From: Calvatia gigantea
Taxonomy: Eukaryota; Basidiomycota; Agaricomycetes; Agaricales; Lycoperdaceae
NCBI GenBank assembly: GCA_025093985.1
Contig: JACAAK010000004.1
Coordinates: 3,224,001 to 3,288,000 of the forward strand
Direction: 5' to 3'
DNA length: 64,000 bases
A program made the translations under genes and the position numbers. Below the pieces are notes generated by a model. The model was given only the letters and a program-made list of their open reading frames with translations. It ran no database searches and was not told where the DNA came from. This document shows positions 49,015 to 60,117 of the stretch, piece by piece; within the stretch, counting starts at the first letter, position 1, and each line of letters begins with the position of its first letter.

Positions 49015-50050
49015 TCAAGCAGCTATGGGGCCGGATTATCTTGAGGGATACCAAGTGTTTTTTTAGGATGATATCAATCCTGCCGTCTACGGGAACTCCA
49101 CGCCCAAGTGAGATTCTGCACCGCTGGTGCCCCAAAAATCATTATACTTTTCTTTCCCTCTAGCGTCACAGAGCTGGTGGTGTCGACATAGGTGTTGGCC
49201 CCAGTCGCGGGAATGGGGACACGGGAAGGAAGGCCATGCGGAAGCCGGAAATTTCGGTTCTTAGGTGTTGGTGATTTCCCCTTTTACATTGGTCTGGCAT
49301 CCTCATCTGCCTGATGAAACGTGGCGAGGTGGGCTAAAGCCGCTCGGACTTGAGGTGCACGGCCGGGTATAGTCAATGACCCGACTATCAGTTGGGAATA
49401 TGCACCTCAGGTTCTTCGCCGTTGCGTCATGTCTGGAAATTGCTTGTCGCACGCAGAACACAGAAGGTTAGTATCGATATACAACAGCGAAGAGTCTGGT
49501 TTGTCCCGGAGAATGACGAAAGCCATCTGCTAGGGTATCATGAAATCTCTAGAAAGAATCGTGTGCGACACGAACTGTCTGGGAGGTCTTTTCAAGTATT
49601 AATCGATTGCTAGCACCTCTGACCAAATCATCGGATGCCTCCAGCACTGGATTGTCACATTGATCCACAACGATCTCCGAAAATTGCATCGCCCCCCTTC
49701 CCGCTAATTTTTGCTTAGGGTGATTGATACTCACTTCTTGGCCCCCTCACCTGCTTGGCATACCTATAGATAGGCGGTAAATACTGGAAAACAGCCCAGG
49801 AGCGGAGACCGGACGCTGCTCGAAAGTACTCAAGCTTACGAAGTTACTAGATTCCCGACTTCATTCACGCTGGGGAAACAAGTCGACGAGAGAGTCACTT
49901 ACCACCGTAGCCCTTTGATGCACGCACATATATCAAAAGGTGCTGATGGGTTATATGTGGTATTGGCGGGCAACTCTTATTGCGTTTCATGCAGGTTGGT
50001 GAACTTGATAGCCGAGGTGTCCATTCCTGTCGCTGTCTCCACTGCTCCCT
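49015..50050. other. Intergenic; isolated minus-strand frame near 49110-49230
   Basis: About 1 kb. On the minus strand a short frame reads ANTYVDTTSSVTLEGKKSIM then IFGAPAVQNLTW before stops. It looks protein-like but I cannot assign it. It could be a lost 5' exon of the neighbouring gene or a relic of something else. The rest shows nothing. Confidence 0.35.
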
Positions 50051-50690
50051 TTATTTTTCTGCCACACGTATCAACAACCAGTTAAATGTGATTCCTATGA
50101 TCAGTGTATTGGGTTCAAGAGCAGGGTTTGGTGCCTGGTGAGCTAATTCCTCCCGGAATGGAGGTAACTCACCAGCATGCCTACAATGCCAACGGAAAAT
50201 ACTCTTCCCGCACAGGACCAAGATATGTGCAAGGGTAATTGAAAGGGTAAGAGGGCAGAACTCTGTGAACACAGGCGGCTCCCGGATGTGCTTTTTTTCG
50301 CTTTTTTTCGCCATCGACTCGGTGTATATGTACCAGTCCAAACCACTGTTTTGAAAATTCAGCGCCCAAGTTGTCAGTAATCTCATGTGGGATCCTGCCT
50401 GATGAGTAAGGGTTTAAGAGGATCGTGCCTGTCCAGAAGGGCGCCAATGCAGTGCTGAGCCCCTGTGGCATATTTACAGTTACCCGCGAGTCTTACCCCA
50501 TTAGGGGATTCTTGGGGTATGCGGTTTGGAGTTGGATTTGTAGTGTTAAAGGAAGGCGCCAAGCCCAAAGGAATGTCGGGAATAAGATGATTGTCTTCCT
50601 TCCAACCATATGTGAACTAGCATCTCTGTATCTGCGATTCGTGAACAATCTATTACTGATTCCATGAACGTGTTCTCGCCAAAGCAACGT
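50051..50690 (-). pseudogene. Decayed paralogue of the neighbouring multi-pass membrane protein
   Basis: Minus-strand fragments in the same order as the gene at 47.6-49.0 kb, spread over shifted frames. VGRKTIILFPTFLWAWRLPL and QIQLQTAYPKNPLMG correspond to YGRRNLLVIIPPVFLW and QIYLQVAHIHNPEIG. GLSTALAPFWTGTILLNPYSS corresponds to MMPFWISTNLLNAYV. LSITLAHILVLCGKSIF corresponds to FPITLAHLFLWFWTNSF, and LIIGITFNWLLIRVAE to LLGVAFNWFIIGAAR. No continuous frame joins them and the N-terminal half is not found. Confidence 0.6.
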
Positions 50691-52748
50691 TCACCGGGAG
50701 AACATTGCGGTTTGCGATGGTACACTAACGTCAGGCGTCAACCCAGGGCCAGAACCGTGATCCAAAATCGATGACCTGCGGACACAGCGTTCGCCCACTT
50801 CAGGAGGGTTATTAACCGTTATTAACCACCTACCATGTTTTTGTCGTCGCACAATGAAGGCTCCAGGCTAAGTACGCCTTGTTTCGCCCAATAACGAGGG
50901 AAGTAGCGGCCACGATTTTCCAGTCGGCCCTCTTTCTGATCCCCTTTCCCTTTTCTGCGAGTAAAAAAACCAGCGAAGACAGGACCGAAGGATGGGGGAG
51001 TGAAAACAGAACCCCAGTCTTGTCATAAAGGCCACAGCTGTTTTTTGTGGGGGGTATGTCTGTAGCTCTGCTCGCTTGCGGTTTAGACGAAGTGTTGGGT
51101 TGTTGGATTAGTACAAATTAGTATAGAATTAGGTCCCTATTTGAGGGGATTCGGGGGCGAGACATTGTTGGCACGTTTAAGTTCCACTAGCGTCCTGATG
51201 TGGAGAATTGGGGAAGGTACCAATGGGTCTGCTGTGCGTCATGGGGTGAGCACGGATTGGCTGTGTCAAGCATCGCTCGTCCGAAAATACCCTTTTAACC
51301 CAAGGGTGCGCCTAACGCGCGCAGTTTGCGGAGATGCGGGATAATATCCCAGAACAATGATACGTATCGGGTTGCTGAGGAATCTGCGGGAGTGAATATA
51401 TTTGTCGTGTGCGTTGGCTCTCGCGGGGTTTAGATGTAATACTGCTCACCATGGAATGTTAAGCATGAAACATGGAATGCGATCGTTCTCATTGGCGTCT
51501 CGACACCGTCTTAGGATGTGACGTGGTTAGTTTGTGGGGAGGATATAGTGTGCTTTGTTTTGCCGAGCATAATTGTAGGTAAATGAACGATCCTGTGTCA
51601 CTTCAGCCCCTCTGCACCCCCGACTTGAAAGTGAGTGCGGAATTTTGAGCGCTCTGACAGGGTATAGCAGCAGGCCCAGGGACTGGTGTTCAGTGAGGTT
51701 GCCTCTCACCAAAGAAACGTCGTCTCTACGAATACCGAGACAGTTTTAGATTTTCAAAATGGACCGGTGTTGTGCTGAGATATTTATGCACCTTTCATTG
51801 GTCTTGAAAATTTCCGTATATGGCGTTGAATTCCCGGTAACTCAACGAGTTGGTGGATGTTCTACAATGTGTTCAATGTTTAGAGGCGCCGGACCTTATG
51901 GGAACCCGCGACTTGGTCGGAACGCATTGGTTGGGTGACAAGCGACATCATCGGCCTAACTGCTGGTCGGACCGATGCCTCTCTTCTTGGACCCATCTGA
52001 AAGAGCCTAGCTCGACAAGTTCGGTGGTTCTGTTTTGTGTGTGGGTCAGCCACATAGTACTGGGGGATTCAATATTCAATTGTGCAGCTGGCATAGGGAA
52101 AACATTGCGGATTGAGGAACCAGTGTAATCGGAGATGCAGCAGCCTATCAGCTACATGATATCGTGATTTACACCAGAGTCCACTTCGTTAATTGCTGGA
52201 AGAAAGAATTACCCATCGAGGGTCGGGGTGACCGCAGGCCATGGACATCGGTGTGAAGTTGGACACGCCGTCCGTGGGTGTTCGGACATCACGTATTTAT
52301 TATGGGTTCCGATACAGGTCTGTTCCAATGACGAGGATGCATCAATGCTTCGGAATGATATGATGGGACCATGGGACCTTCTGCTTCATGGGTCGCTGAG
52401 TGGTTTTTAGCCGCGCCGAGAGATCCGGATTCTATGACGTCTGTGAGGAAAGCAGAACATGACAGCATCCGGACTTTGGCAGTGAAGGTCCAAGGCGAGG
52501 GGCCAGAGGATGCAATACCGGGCTGGCAATATATTTGTATAATAGTTCGTAAGGATCCGTAGAAGCTTGAGTTACGGTGTCGGTTCTTCGGGAATGGCGT
52601 GAGGATAAATCACATGGGACCGAATGCTTTCGTTATTTGTACGTGTAGGCAAAGAGCGTCATCGCTCAAGCGCTCAATCCTACGACACTCACCACTAATC
52701 TACACACCTTCCTTCTCCCAAACTCTAGAGTCTAGACACACACTCGTC
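50691..52748. other. Long gene-poor stretch, no gene seen
   Basis: About 2 kb upstream of PAH1. Open frames are short, of random composition, and lack splice partners. No terminal repeats or tRNA genes recognised by eye. Confidence 0.5.
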
Positions 52749-55700
52749 ATGAACTACATTCGTGGCGCAGTAAACGCAATCAGCGCACCGTACCAATACT
52801 ACAAGGAGCTACCACCAATTAATCCCTCCACTCTCACTGGTGCAATCGACGTCATCGTTATCCAGCGGCCGGAGAGCAACGGCGAGACTGAACTCGCATG
52901 TTCTCCATTCCACGTTCGTTTTGGAAAGTGGCAAGTATTACGGCCCAGTGAGAAGAAAGTGCGTAAACCAGTATTTGATCTTCTACTTGTCTCACTCATC
53001 GACATTGGTGTGGTTGTAGGTCAATGTCTCCGTTAACGGGTGCCCAATTCCATACGACATGAAGATTGGAGAAGCAGGAGAAGCCTTCTTCGTATTCGAG
53101 ACAGATGACGACGTTCCACCGGATCTTATCACGTCACCCATTCTACAACCCACGAGGCCTGAAGAGGAAACAACTGCTGCTCAGACAGACGCTTCCTCAG
53201 GTGCGCCTTTGGACCATGCGGAGACACAAGAAGAAACGCTGGAGTTGGTCTACCCCCCTTCAACCAAGGTCTCCGAGCAGGAAACACAATCTGAGTTTCA
53301 GGAACCAGAATTCCTGGATCTCAACGCCGATAGAAATGAGAAAAAAGTGGAAGGAGAACTACACCTTGACGTGAACCTAACGCCAACGCAACAATTCCGC
53401 CAACCCTCTTTCCTTCGTCGTTCAGCCTCACGGAATACAATTCAACAGCCACGACGATCTACAGAAGTAGTGTCTAAACCAGTTTTGGGTCTGCCATCTC
53501 CTCCAATATCACGAAGCACAACGCCGGAAATGGAAGAGCAAGACAAACGGGTAGACGAGGCTCTAAAGTGCCTGGGTGAAGAGATTGATGCTCCCAAGGT
53601 GAAGTATCATGAAGGTGAGTACTATGTCTCTAAGTGTCTAAAGGCGGGTTTGATTCACCTCATACCAGATGTCGCACTGGATATTGAAGGTTACCACCCA
53701 CATGCAAAGGAAGCGTCTGATCAAACTGCCCGCTCTTCCGATTCCGAACGGTTCGCATTTCCTTCTCTCCATAGTCGTAAGACATTTTCGTTCGCCCTCT
53801 TGAAATTTCCTAATGTCATTCCCCTATTTCAGGTTCCTCACGAACACCACCCTCGGCACCCCCACTTGAATCTCATTCTACTCACAATCCAACACCTTCC
53901 GACACTGATTCTGATTCCGGAACCAACGAACCCTCATCGTCAATCAGTCCTTCACGGCTACATCCTCTACGTGCCACATCCGAACCCCCACCCGACCTTG
54001 ACGAACACCACCCTCGGCCCCCCTCAGATGCAGAATTTAACCTCTGCGATAGCGATATTACGCCTTCTGGGTCCAGAACCAAGACTGGATTGACAATGCC
54101 TTCATCGACTACGGGCGTACAGGAGTATTCATGGGAATGGGGCGCCTTCCCTACCCCTTCTCCGATGAAGGCGGCATTTGGGAAAAGTGGGAGATTGGAA
54201 AGTGCAATACCATGGAAAGGGAAGCTGAGGCAGTTTGACAACTTGCTCGAGGTCGAAGTGTCGGACGAGAATGTGCTGCTAAGTGGGAAGCTGTTTTCGG
54301 AGGGCGAGGATGAAACGACGTTCGTTTGGGCTGTGGGCAATAAGATATTGATGTTCGAGTTGAGCTCGGTCACACAACCACTATCGAAGGAACATACGAA
54401 CGGAAGAGGGGAGGGGAAAGAGGAAACGAAGAGTGATTCGTTACTCGCTGGTTATGACGAGATTGCCACGCGATTCGAAGAGGGCAAGCTCACATTTTCG
54501 AAGTTCATGCGAGACAACGATTTAATTACGAGCCCAACGCTCGTAATCAAATGGGTCAATGGGCAATTCATAGCACGCCAAGATAATCCTTCGCTGTTCG
54601 AAGTATTGGCATGTTGGCGAAGTAATACCCTCAAAGCCCAAGCGGAGGGAAACGAACCGGAGGAGGAGGAAGAGGAAGCAACTAATGAGATGCGACATGC
54701 AAGGTCGAAATCCGCTCCCCCAGATCAGGAACAGGCTGTGGAAGCCGAAAGGACGGAAGGTGAAGCCATGTCAGAGAAAAATTCTGGGTCGTTGTCATGG
54801 GTTCAGTGGTGGGGTCGTAACCGAAGAAGAGGCGGGGAAGGGGGTGGTCGATCCATATCTGGTGTTGGAGAACGACCTGTTCTTAGGCCTGCTGCAAGTG
54901 CACCCGCACCAGCTGGTGCTGTATGTCCACCCCTATTGATGTTTACGATTGACTGACAAGATGAGTTACAGGAAACAGCCCCGATCCAAACCTCTTCACT
55001 AGTCTCGAGTGACCAGACCCTGAAACGACTGTCCGCGGAGAAAACTGGAACGGCAAAAGCAGGGACTGAACCTGCACTACCCTCAACACCAAGTGAAGTT
55101 TCATTGACTGGTGAGGCGCCAAAACCGAGTGATGAAGCGCCCCTCGTTCCCGAAAAACAGCAGCAACCCTCCAAGAAATTTGCCAAGACATTGAGGCTGA
55201 CGTCAGATCAGCTAGTATGAAAATTTCCCTGCTTTCATATGTTTGCGCCTAAATCTGGCTTGCAGAAAACGCTAGACCTTAAGCCCGGAGCAAACACAAT
55301 CACTTTTTCGATATCCTCGGGTGTTATTGCTTGTACTGCTCGAATTTTTGTCTGGGACTACAGAGACCTTATTGTCATCTCTGACATTGATGGGACAATT
55401 ACAAAGTAAGCACGTAATTCTTTGCAATGTAACCACACTCATATGCGATGTGCATTGAAGGTCGGACGGTCTTGGGCATGTATTCGCAATGATTGGGCGT
55501 GACTGGACCCATGTTGGTGTAGCGAAACTATACACTGACATCGTGAGAAATGGGTACAAGATTATGTACCTTACTTCGCGTGCTATCGGCCAGGCGGATT
55601 CGACCAGGGGGTACTTGAAGGGCATCAAGCAAAATAATTACCAACTCCCTGAAGGACCGGTGATCATGAGCCCTGATCGACTTATGGCCTCCTTACACCG

Positions 55701-56740
55701 GTATGGATGCATATTGATCTTCGCTTTGTTGACGACATGATTGACAGTTGGCGCTTAGAGAGGTGATCATGCGCAAACCTGAGGTATTTAAGATGGCTTG
55801 CTTGCGTGATATCCAAAGATTGTTCGGAGAGCGTGCGAAGAAACCATTCTACGCTGGGTTTGGGAATCGGATCACAGATGCGTTATCGTATCGCAGTGTC
55901 AATGTGCCCAGCGCGAGGATCTTTACCATCGATTCAACGGGCGAGGTTAAGATGGAGTTGCTGGAACTGGCGGGCTATAAGTCCTCGTATGTCTCGATTT
56001 GCTCCCCGCGAACCCGGGTATTGATTAAGATTTATTATCCCAGGTATATTCATATGACCGACCTCGTTGATCAGATGTTCCCTCCGATTCACAAAAAATG
56101 GGCGCCGGAATATACTGACTTCAATTACTGGAAGCTCCCCGTTCCGGAATACCCGCTCCCTGACTTAACGCCCCCGTCCCCAACCCTCAGCGCGCGTTCG
56201 GATACATCGAACCAAAGCACCCTTGCCAAGCTGAGAAACTTCAGACTGATGGGGTCTCGTCCCAGTAGTATCAGCAGTCCTCCAAACGGGTTCGCCACCG
56301 ACAACGTAAATTCCAATTCCGGCGACATCACCAGTAACGACTCGAACAGAGACCCGGAGTTGAGACAGATGTCATCCTTTGAGAGGTTTGTCAACGGTCT
56401 GAGACGCAGTGTGAGTCCGAGTTCGGCATCGAGATCATCCTATGCGGCGGATTCGGATTCGGAGAGTGATTTTGACGGACCCCATGGTGGGGAATGGAGG
56501 CACAGGAGACGCAGTATGACAAGCATGCCTGGAAGCCTGGATGATCTCCATTTCGGTCTGGATGACGAAGGTGAAGATACTTACTGGGAAGGTCGTAATG
56601 ACAATGAGCAAGTGAATGGAAACACTTTGGAGGACGATGAAGCATATGACGGCGCTTACGAAGGAGAGGTCGATGAAGACATGGATATTGATGAGGATGT
56701 ATTGGCTGCTACGGAAATGAAGAAGATCCCTTTCTTGTGA
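52749..56740 (+). CDS. Phosphatidate phosphatase PAH1 (lipin)
   Basis: Mg-dependent phosphatidate phosphatase converting phosphatidate to diacylglycerol at the ER and nuclear membrane. Exons 52749-52958, 53020-53776, 53833-54920, 54972-55214, 55266-55405, 55461-55700, 55759-55986 and 56044-56740 give 1200 residues. The N-LIP domain begins MNYIRGAVNAISAPYQYYKE, an amphipathic membrane-binding helix, and continues to AGEAFFVFETDDDVP. A disordered Ser/Pro-rich middle follows. The HAD-type LNS2 domain has IVISDIDGTITKSD (catalytic DIDGT near residue 806), MYLTSRAIGQADSTR, GPVIMSPDRL, REVIMRKPEVFKMACL and PFYAGFGNRITD. The C-terminal tail is acidic (DEDMDIDED). All catalytic elements are intact. 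A piece of its 3' end is duplicated at 60.1 kb. Confidence 0.95.
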
Positions 56741-57589
56741 GAAAGTGGCCAAGGCCGAGTCCGTTCCGGACACTCAAGCATTTTGTTGAATTATATCTCA
56801 GCATGCACACGACGGACTCCGTATTTTGGGCAATTCTTTGTAATATTACACCCTAGTATAGACTAGAATACGTCTTGATCGCCGCAAGTTGCTGGTTAAC
56901 ATGTTAATAGAATTTCCTTAGTTCTAGGATGGGGACAACGTCACGGAAGGTGTACATAGGTGTAATTTCATCAGGATAGGGAAATTTCCACATGCCTAAG
57001 CGAATATAGGCACGTTAGCCGGGGCAGAGAGACCGCCTTCTACGAAAATCTGGATCGACGGGTGGTGGTGCGTCGGCCGCGACGTACCAAAAAAAGCCGT
57101 CATCAAAACCTTGAAGTCACTGTGACACCGCATTTTTCGTACAGCTGCCAGCTCAATGCCATATTCCTCAAAGCCCTAGCTACCAGCGCCCCTTTAGATC
57201 ACACCCCGATTATTCCTCCCCGGTCATAAAGTTGACCAATCCGACTTCCAAACCTTGTAAGCACAAGGTGATCAGCACCAAAGTCTACAGTTAGCCAAGC
57301 CAGCTCTCGCAATGCTCCAAACTAACATATTCCCTCCACGCCACATCTTTATCATTTGCATCACTGTGACCCCACAGGAACGCCTACCCAATACCTCCTT
57401 GAGGCATCGATCTAACAACAGCACCGGGTAACTGTAGTCCCGCTAACAGACAAGCCTGATGCTTGCGATTGCTTGCAGCCTCTGGGCCTATTTGCCCGAA
57501 GTTTATAAAAGCCATAAATGCGGACCCAATGACCCATAAACCATATACTGCTTGATTCGGAACATCGGGAAATTTCTGCTACTTGCATC
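56741..57589. other. Intergenic with TATA element of the dehydrogenase gene
   Basis: About 0.85 kb. The first 110 bases (to about 56850) recur at 61050-61145 as part of the duplication. A TATA-like tataaa at 57504-57509 lies 86 bases before the ATG of the dehydrogenase gene. Confidence 0.5.
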
Positions 57590-59181
57590 ATGCCAAATCA
57601 CGCGCATATACCAACTCTCGAAGGTATGATGGTACACATCAGCCTCCCCGAGCAGCTTTTTGCTGACGCATCCAGTATACAGGTTGGCTCTCACAACAAC
57701 CTGGTGGTTAGAGAGAAGCCAATAGATCCTCCTAAAGCAGACGAGGTACTTGTTAAAATACATGCAGTTTCCCTCAATGTGAGCCCCTTACCAAGGAAAC
57801 GGTATCCAGAACTTAAGAATGTTTGTTTGTAGTATCGTGACCTGGTCGTGGCCAAGGGATTCTACGGTGAAACGAATGTCCCGTAAGGTTTCTGCATATG
57901 GCTGTCATAGATTTATATGCTAACTTGGACGTGTTCCGACAGCATCCCCGAAAACCTGGTTCCATGCTCAGATATGGCGGGGGAAATTATTGCACTAGGT
58001 GAAGGTGTCGCTGGCTGGAAAGTTGGTGACCGAGTTAGTGCCAATCTTGCTACCGACCACCTTGACGGAGATTCGAACTTGGCCATCTAACAGACCTCGA
58101 TGGGAGGCCAAGCCCACGGTGTGCTGACCCAATACCGTACTTTCCCGGCACACGTATGTCTAAGCCCTCCGACAATAGATCACTTTCTAATTAATCCGTG
58201 ACTAGTCACTTATCAAAATCCCCGGGTTCTTCAGCTACGAGGAGGCGTCGACACTACTGTATGTCCAGCTCTTGACCCTGTAGCTATGGTTGAGGCACTA
58301 ACTTGACCCAGGTGTGCGGCTTTGACGGCGTACAACGCCCTTCGCGGGCCAAATCCTGTTAAGGCGGGCGATCATGTTCTCATCCTTGGAACTGGCGGAG
58401 TGGCTATGTGCCCTTTCTTGTACATTCCCTGGGGAAGTGGTTCTGACATTGCATCATCTAGCTGGGGTCTCCAATTTGCGCTCGCGTCGGGCGCTACCGT
58501 CATTGTGACTTCATCGTCCGATGAGAAATTGAAAGTTGCTGCAAGACTTGGCGCTCAACATCTCATCAACTACAAAAAAGTTCCCGACTGGGATAAAGAA
58601 GTCTTGAAAATTGTGTGTACTCAATCACTTAACGATAGTAGACTTTGGCTTACTTTGCTGCTACAGACAAACGGAGTTGGAGTTGACCATGTTCTTGAGG
58701 TTTATTCCTGACCTGTGCAGCCATAGGCATGAAGATCTGAGGTCATGATATACAGGTGGGCGGCGAAGGCACTCTTCCTCGGAGTATCGAAGCGGTACGA
58801 ATGGCGGGTTATGTACACATAATTGGTTTCGTTTCGAAGGTGCGGAAGTGTCCACTTGTGTCGCAGGCAACCTTTTCATCGGCTCTACAGGACACAAGTA
58901 ATGTCAATATCGTTGGCAGAACCATCAGGAAAGGCATCCTCCTCCGCGGAATACAAGTTGGATCCGTGGCACAGTGAGTATAATCAGGTCGTGCTCCCCA
59001 CGAGTGCTGAGGTACCCAAAAAAATTGCAGATTTAGAGACATGGTTAAGCTTATTATTGCCAACCCAGAGAAGACAAAGCCCCTCATCGACAGAATCTTT
59101 ACCTTCGATGAGGCCCTCGACGCTTATGCCTATCAAGAGTCACAACAGCATGTCGGCAAAATCGTGATCAAGGTGCCCTGA
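57590..59181 (+). pseudogene. Zinc-type alcohol dehydrogenase-like (MDR) protein gene with an in-frame stop
   Basis: NAD(P)H-dependent oxidoreductase fold of the medium-chain dehydrogenase/quinone reductase superfamily. Spliced segments read in order: PPKADEVLVKIHAVSLNYRD, PENLVPCSDMAGEI, GWKVGDRVSANLATDH, MGGQAHGVLTQYRTFPAH and FFSYEEASTL. Then come CAALTAYNALRGPNPVKAG, DHVLILGTGGVA, QFALASGATVIVTSSSDEK, GVGVDHVLEVGGEGTLPRS, GIQVGSVAQFRDM and FTFDEALDAYAYQES. The end is HVGKIVIKVP. The TAA at 58088-58090 interrupts the frame between SNLAI and QTSMGGQ. An in-phase 60-nt GT-AG intron ending ctaacag just after it could remove the stop, but would also delete the conserved SANLATDH part. Otherwise every exon is open, so the break is recent or avoided. 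Confidence 0.7.
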
Positions 59182-59599
59182 ATCTGGGCGCCGCGTTTAA
59201 GCGAGGTGCTTCGCGCAAAGAGACCTGAAGGTGTTGTCATATCCTCAGGGAGAGCGTCCGGATTCTGGGATTCATGAAAAGGTGCCCAGATTTATTATCA
59301 CTTATTATTGCTTGTCTACAGTGCCCAGATTAATTGATACCTAACAATCACCTCGTCCGTGATATTATCACTTAGGTCTGCGGAGGGTTTCTTTTTTGAA
59401 TACTAACTGTATTTACCCAAATTGTTTGACAACGGTGCCCTACTTCCCACGGGCTCGCATGTATAACGAACTTCAGGCATTTCTACCGTCAGATCTTATT
59501 ATCCCAGTGGTACTGAGCAAAAGTGCTAATGTGCGGATCGAATTATCAATATTCAGCTGCTCGGACATCTAATAATCACGGACACTAGTCGCTTGCCAG
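59182..59599. other. Intergenic between dehydrogenase gene and its fragment
   Basis: About 0.4 kb. No gene recognised. It should contain the 3' end of the dehydrogenase transcript. Confidence 0.5.
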
Positions 59600-60117
59600 G
59601 ATACCAGCAAGCCTCAGCTATGGAGAAGCATCTATGTTTTCACTTATCACAGCATCTTTGTGAAATGGGAAATTGATGTTATTTTCGACCTCAGATGTGC
59701 TGTTCTGACAGCCTACGACGCCCTCAATGGGCCAGTACTCATCAAAGCTGGCGATCATGTTCTCGTCCTTGGAACAGGTGGAGTTTTTATGCATGTCGGT
59801 CATTGTTGTTTTGTTCAAGAGGCTCGCTCACCTCGCCTATCACCCCATGTAAACAGTTCCGCTCTTCGGTTCGCTATTGCATCTGGCACTCATGTTGTTA
59901 ACTAATTTAAAAAACCGAACTGGGACGAAGAGGTCATAAGGCTTGTGCGCCTAGGAACTGTAAATGGAGACATAGTCGTGTATGCTTACAGATTTGAACA
60001 AACCGAGGTGTCGGAATCGATCACGTCATTGAGGTAACCTATCTCACTTTATCAGACGGCTCAGGCTTGTGCCTGGTAGGTTGGCGGCAAACGAACCTCA
60101 TTCCGTAGTATGAACAT
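59600..60117 (+). pseudogene. Fragment of a duplicated alcohol dehydrogenase-like gene
   Basis: Degenerate second copy of the middle of the gene at 57.6 kb. SYGEAS-like codons start it; then RCAVLTAYDALNGPVLIKAG, DHVLVLGTGGVFM, LRFAIASGTHVVN (then a stop), NWDEEVI and GVGIDHVIE follow. The last shared block is VGGKRTSFRS, which corresponds to VGGEGTLPRS of the intact copy. Exon and intron remnants keep their order. The homology stops abruptly near 60115, where PAH1-derived sequence begins. Confidence 0.75.
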
